Positions 63,890 to 64,000 of a DNA stretch of 64,000 nt are shown one piece after another; positions within the stretch are counted from its first letter, which is position 1; each line of letters begins with the position of its first letter. A program made the translations under genes and the position numbers. Source of the DNA: Rhizobiaceae bacterium (lineage in GTDB: Bacteria; Pseudomonadota; Alphaproteobacteria; Rhizobiales; Rhizobiaceae). Location: the NCBI GenBank assembly GCA_019635755.1, contig JAHBYW010000001.1:744001-808000 (forward strand), written 5' to 3'. The notes below the pieces were generated by a model, which saw nothing but the letters and a program-made list of their open reading frames with translations, ran no database searches and was not told where the DNA came from.

Positions 63890-64000
63890 GGCGCGGCCTG
63901 CCGGCGAAGACCCCGATAACCCCGCCGCGCGCGAAGAGCACGACGCCAAGCAGGATGAGGCCGAGGAAGAACTGCCACCGCTCGGTGATGCCGCCGAGCG
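63882..64000 (-). CDS. livM: Branched-chain amino acid ABC transporter permease LivM (C-terminal fragment)
   Basis: Only the last 39 or so codons are inside the window. They read GITERWQFFLGLILLGVVLF then ARGGVIGVFAGRPRHG and a stop that overlaps the livG start. The ERWQFFLGLILLGVVLFARGG helix is the usual LivM ending. The rest of the operon lies beyond the window. Confidence 0.85.
   Translation of the reverse strand, partial: LGGITERWQFFLGLILLGVVLFARGGVIGVFAGRPRHG

Overview
The window comes from a high-GC alphaproteobacterium, most likely Rhizobiales (Mesorhizobium/Phyllobacteriaceae-like). The evidence is the rhizobial-type rhamnose locus (rhaRSTPQUK with divergent rhaDI), a NirK-NirV denitrification island with an NnrR-like regulator, an Omp25-like porin, several palindromic intergenic repeats of the sort common in Mesorhizobium, and strong GC bias. 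It reads as chromosomal metabolic DNA. No tRNA, rRNA, insertion sequence, prophage, CRISPR array or defence gene was seen.

Layout. 1-5.3 kb: oligopeptide ABC transporter (oppA cut by the window edge, oppB, oppC, fused oppDF), then a small outer-membrane barrel. 6.1-14.6 kb: complete histidine utilisation locus, hutI-hutH-hutG-hutU-hutD leftwards and hutF-hutC rightwards from one operator-bearing promoter; HutF plus HutG give the five-step route to glutamate and formate. 14.6-18.9 kb: zinc uptake, znuA opposite znuC-znuB, with a D-arginine dehydrogenase-like enzyme and a YoaB-type Rid protein joined to the znuCB transcript. 19.1-25.7 kb: an enol-lactonase-like hydrolase and a pimeloyl-CoA-type beta-oxidation operon. 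25.8-28.2 kb: sulfur/sulfide genes (two half-size YeeE proteins, persulfide dioxygenase-like hydrolase, DUF442 protein, small unknown). 28.2-31.2 kb: a D,D-carboxypeptidase and an unrecognised 595-residue membrane coiled-coil protein.

31.4-36.0 kb: a PTS-driven dihydroxyacetone kinase locus with separate DhaL, DhaM, HPr, EI and DhaK, and an unknown HTH-like protein before dhaK. 36.0-45.0 kb: an IclR regulator facing an L-fucose locus: SDR, ribose-type ABC transporter, L-fuconate dehydratase, aldo/keto reductase, mutarotase and lactonase, together a nearly complete non-phosphorylating pathway. 45.1-51.5 kb: nitrite-reduction island with three sites of form TTGnG-N4-CGCAA and one perfect FNR/FixK box. 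51.6-62.5 kb: the L-rhamnose locus, controlled from a divergent promoter that carries two inverted copies of a 20-bp element. 62.5-64 kb: the end of a branched-chain amino acid (Liv) transporter operon.

The deoxy-sugar loci converge: the fucose route should yield pyruvate and L-lactate once a hydrolase not present here acts, and RhaD oxidises L-lactaldehyde to L-lactate while releasing dihydroxyacetone phosphate, also the product of the Dha system. Nothing here looks like a wholly new multi-gene system. The least explained items are the 595-residue protein (29425-31212), the HTH-like protein inside the dha locus (34481-34906), the two unknown small proteins of the nitrite island, and the co-transcription of zinc-uptake and D-amino-acid genes.
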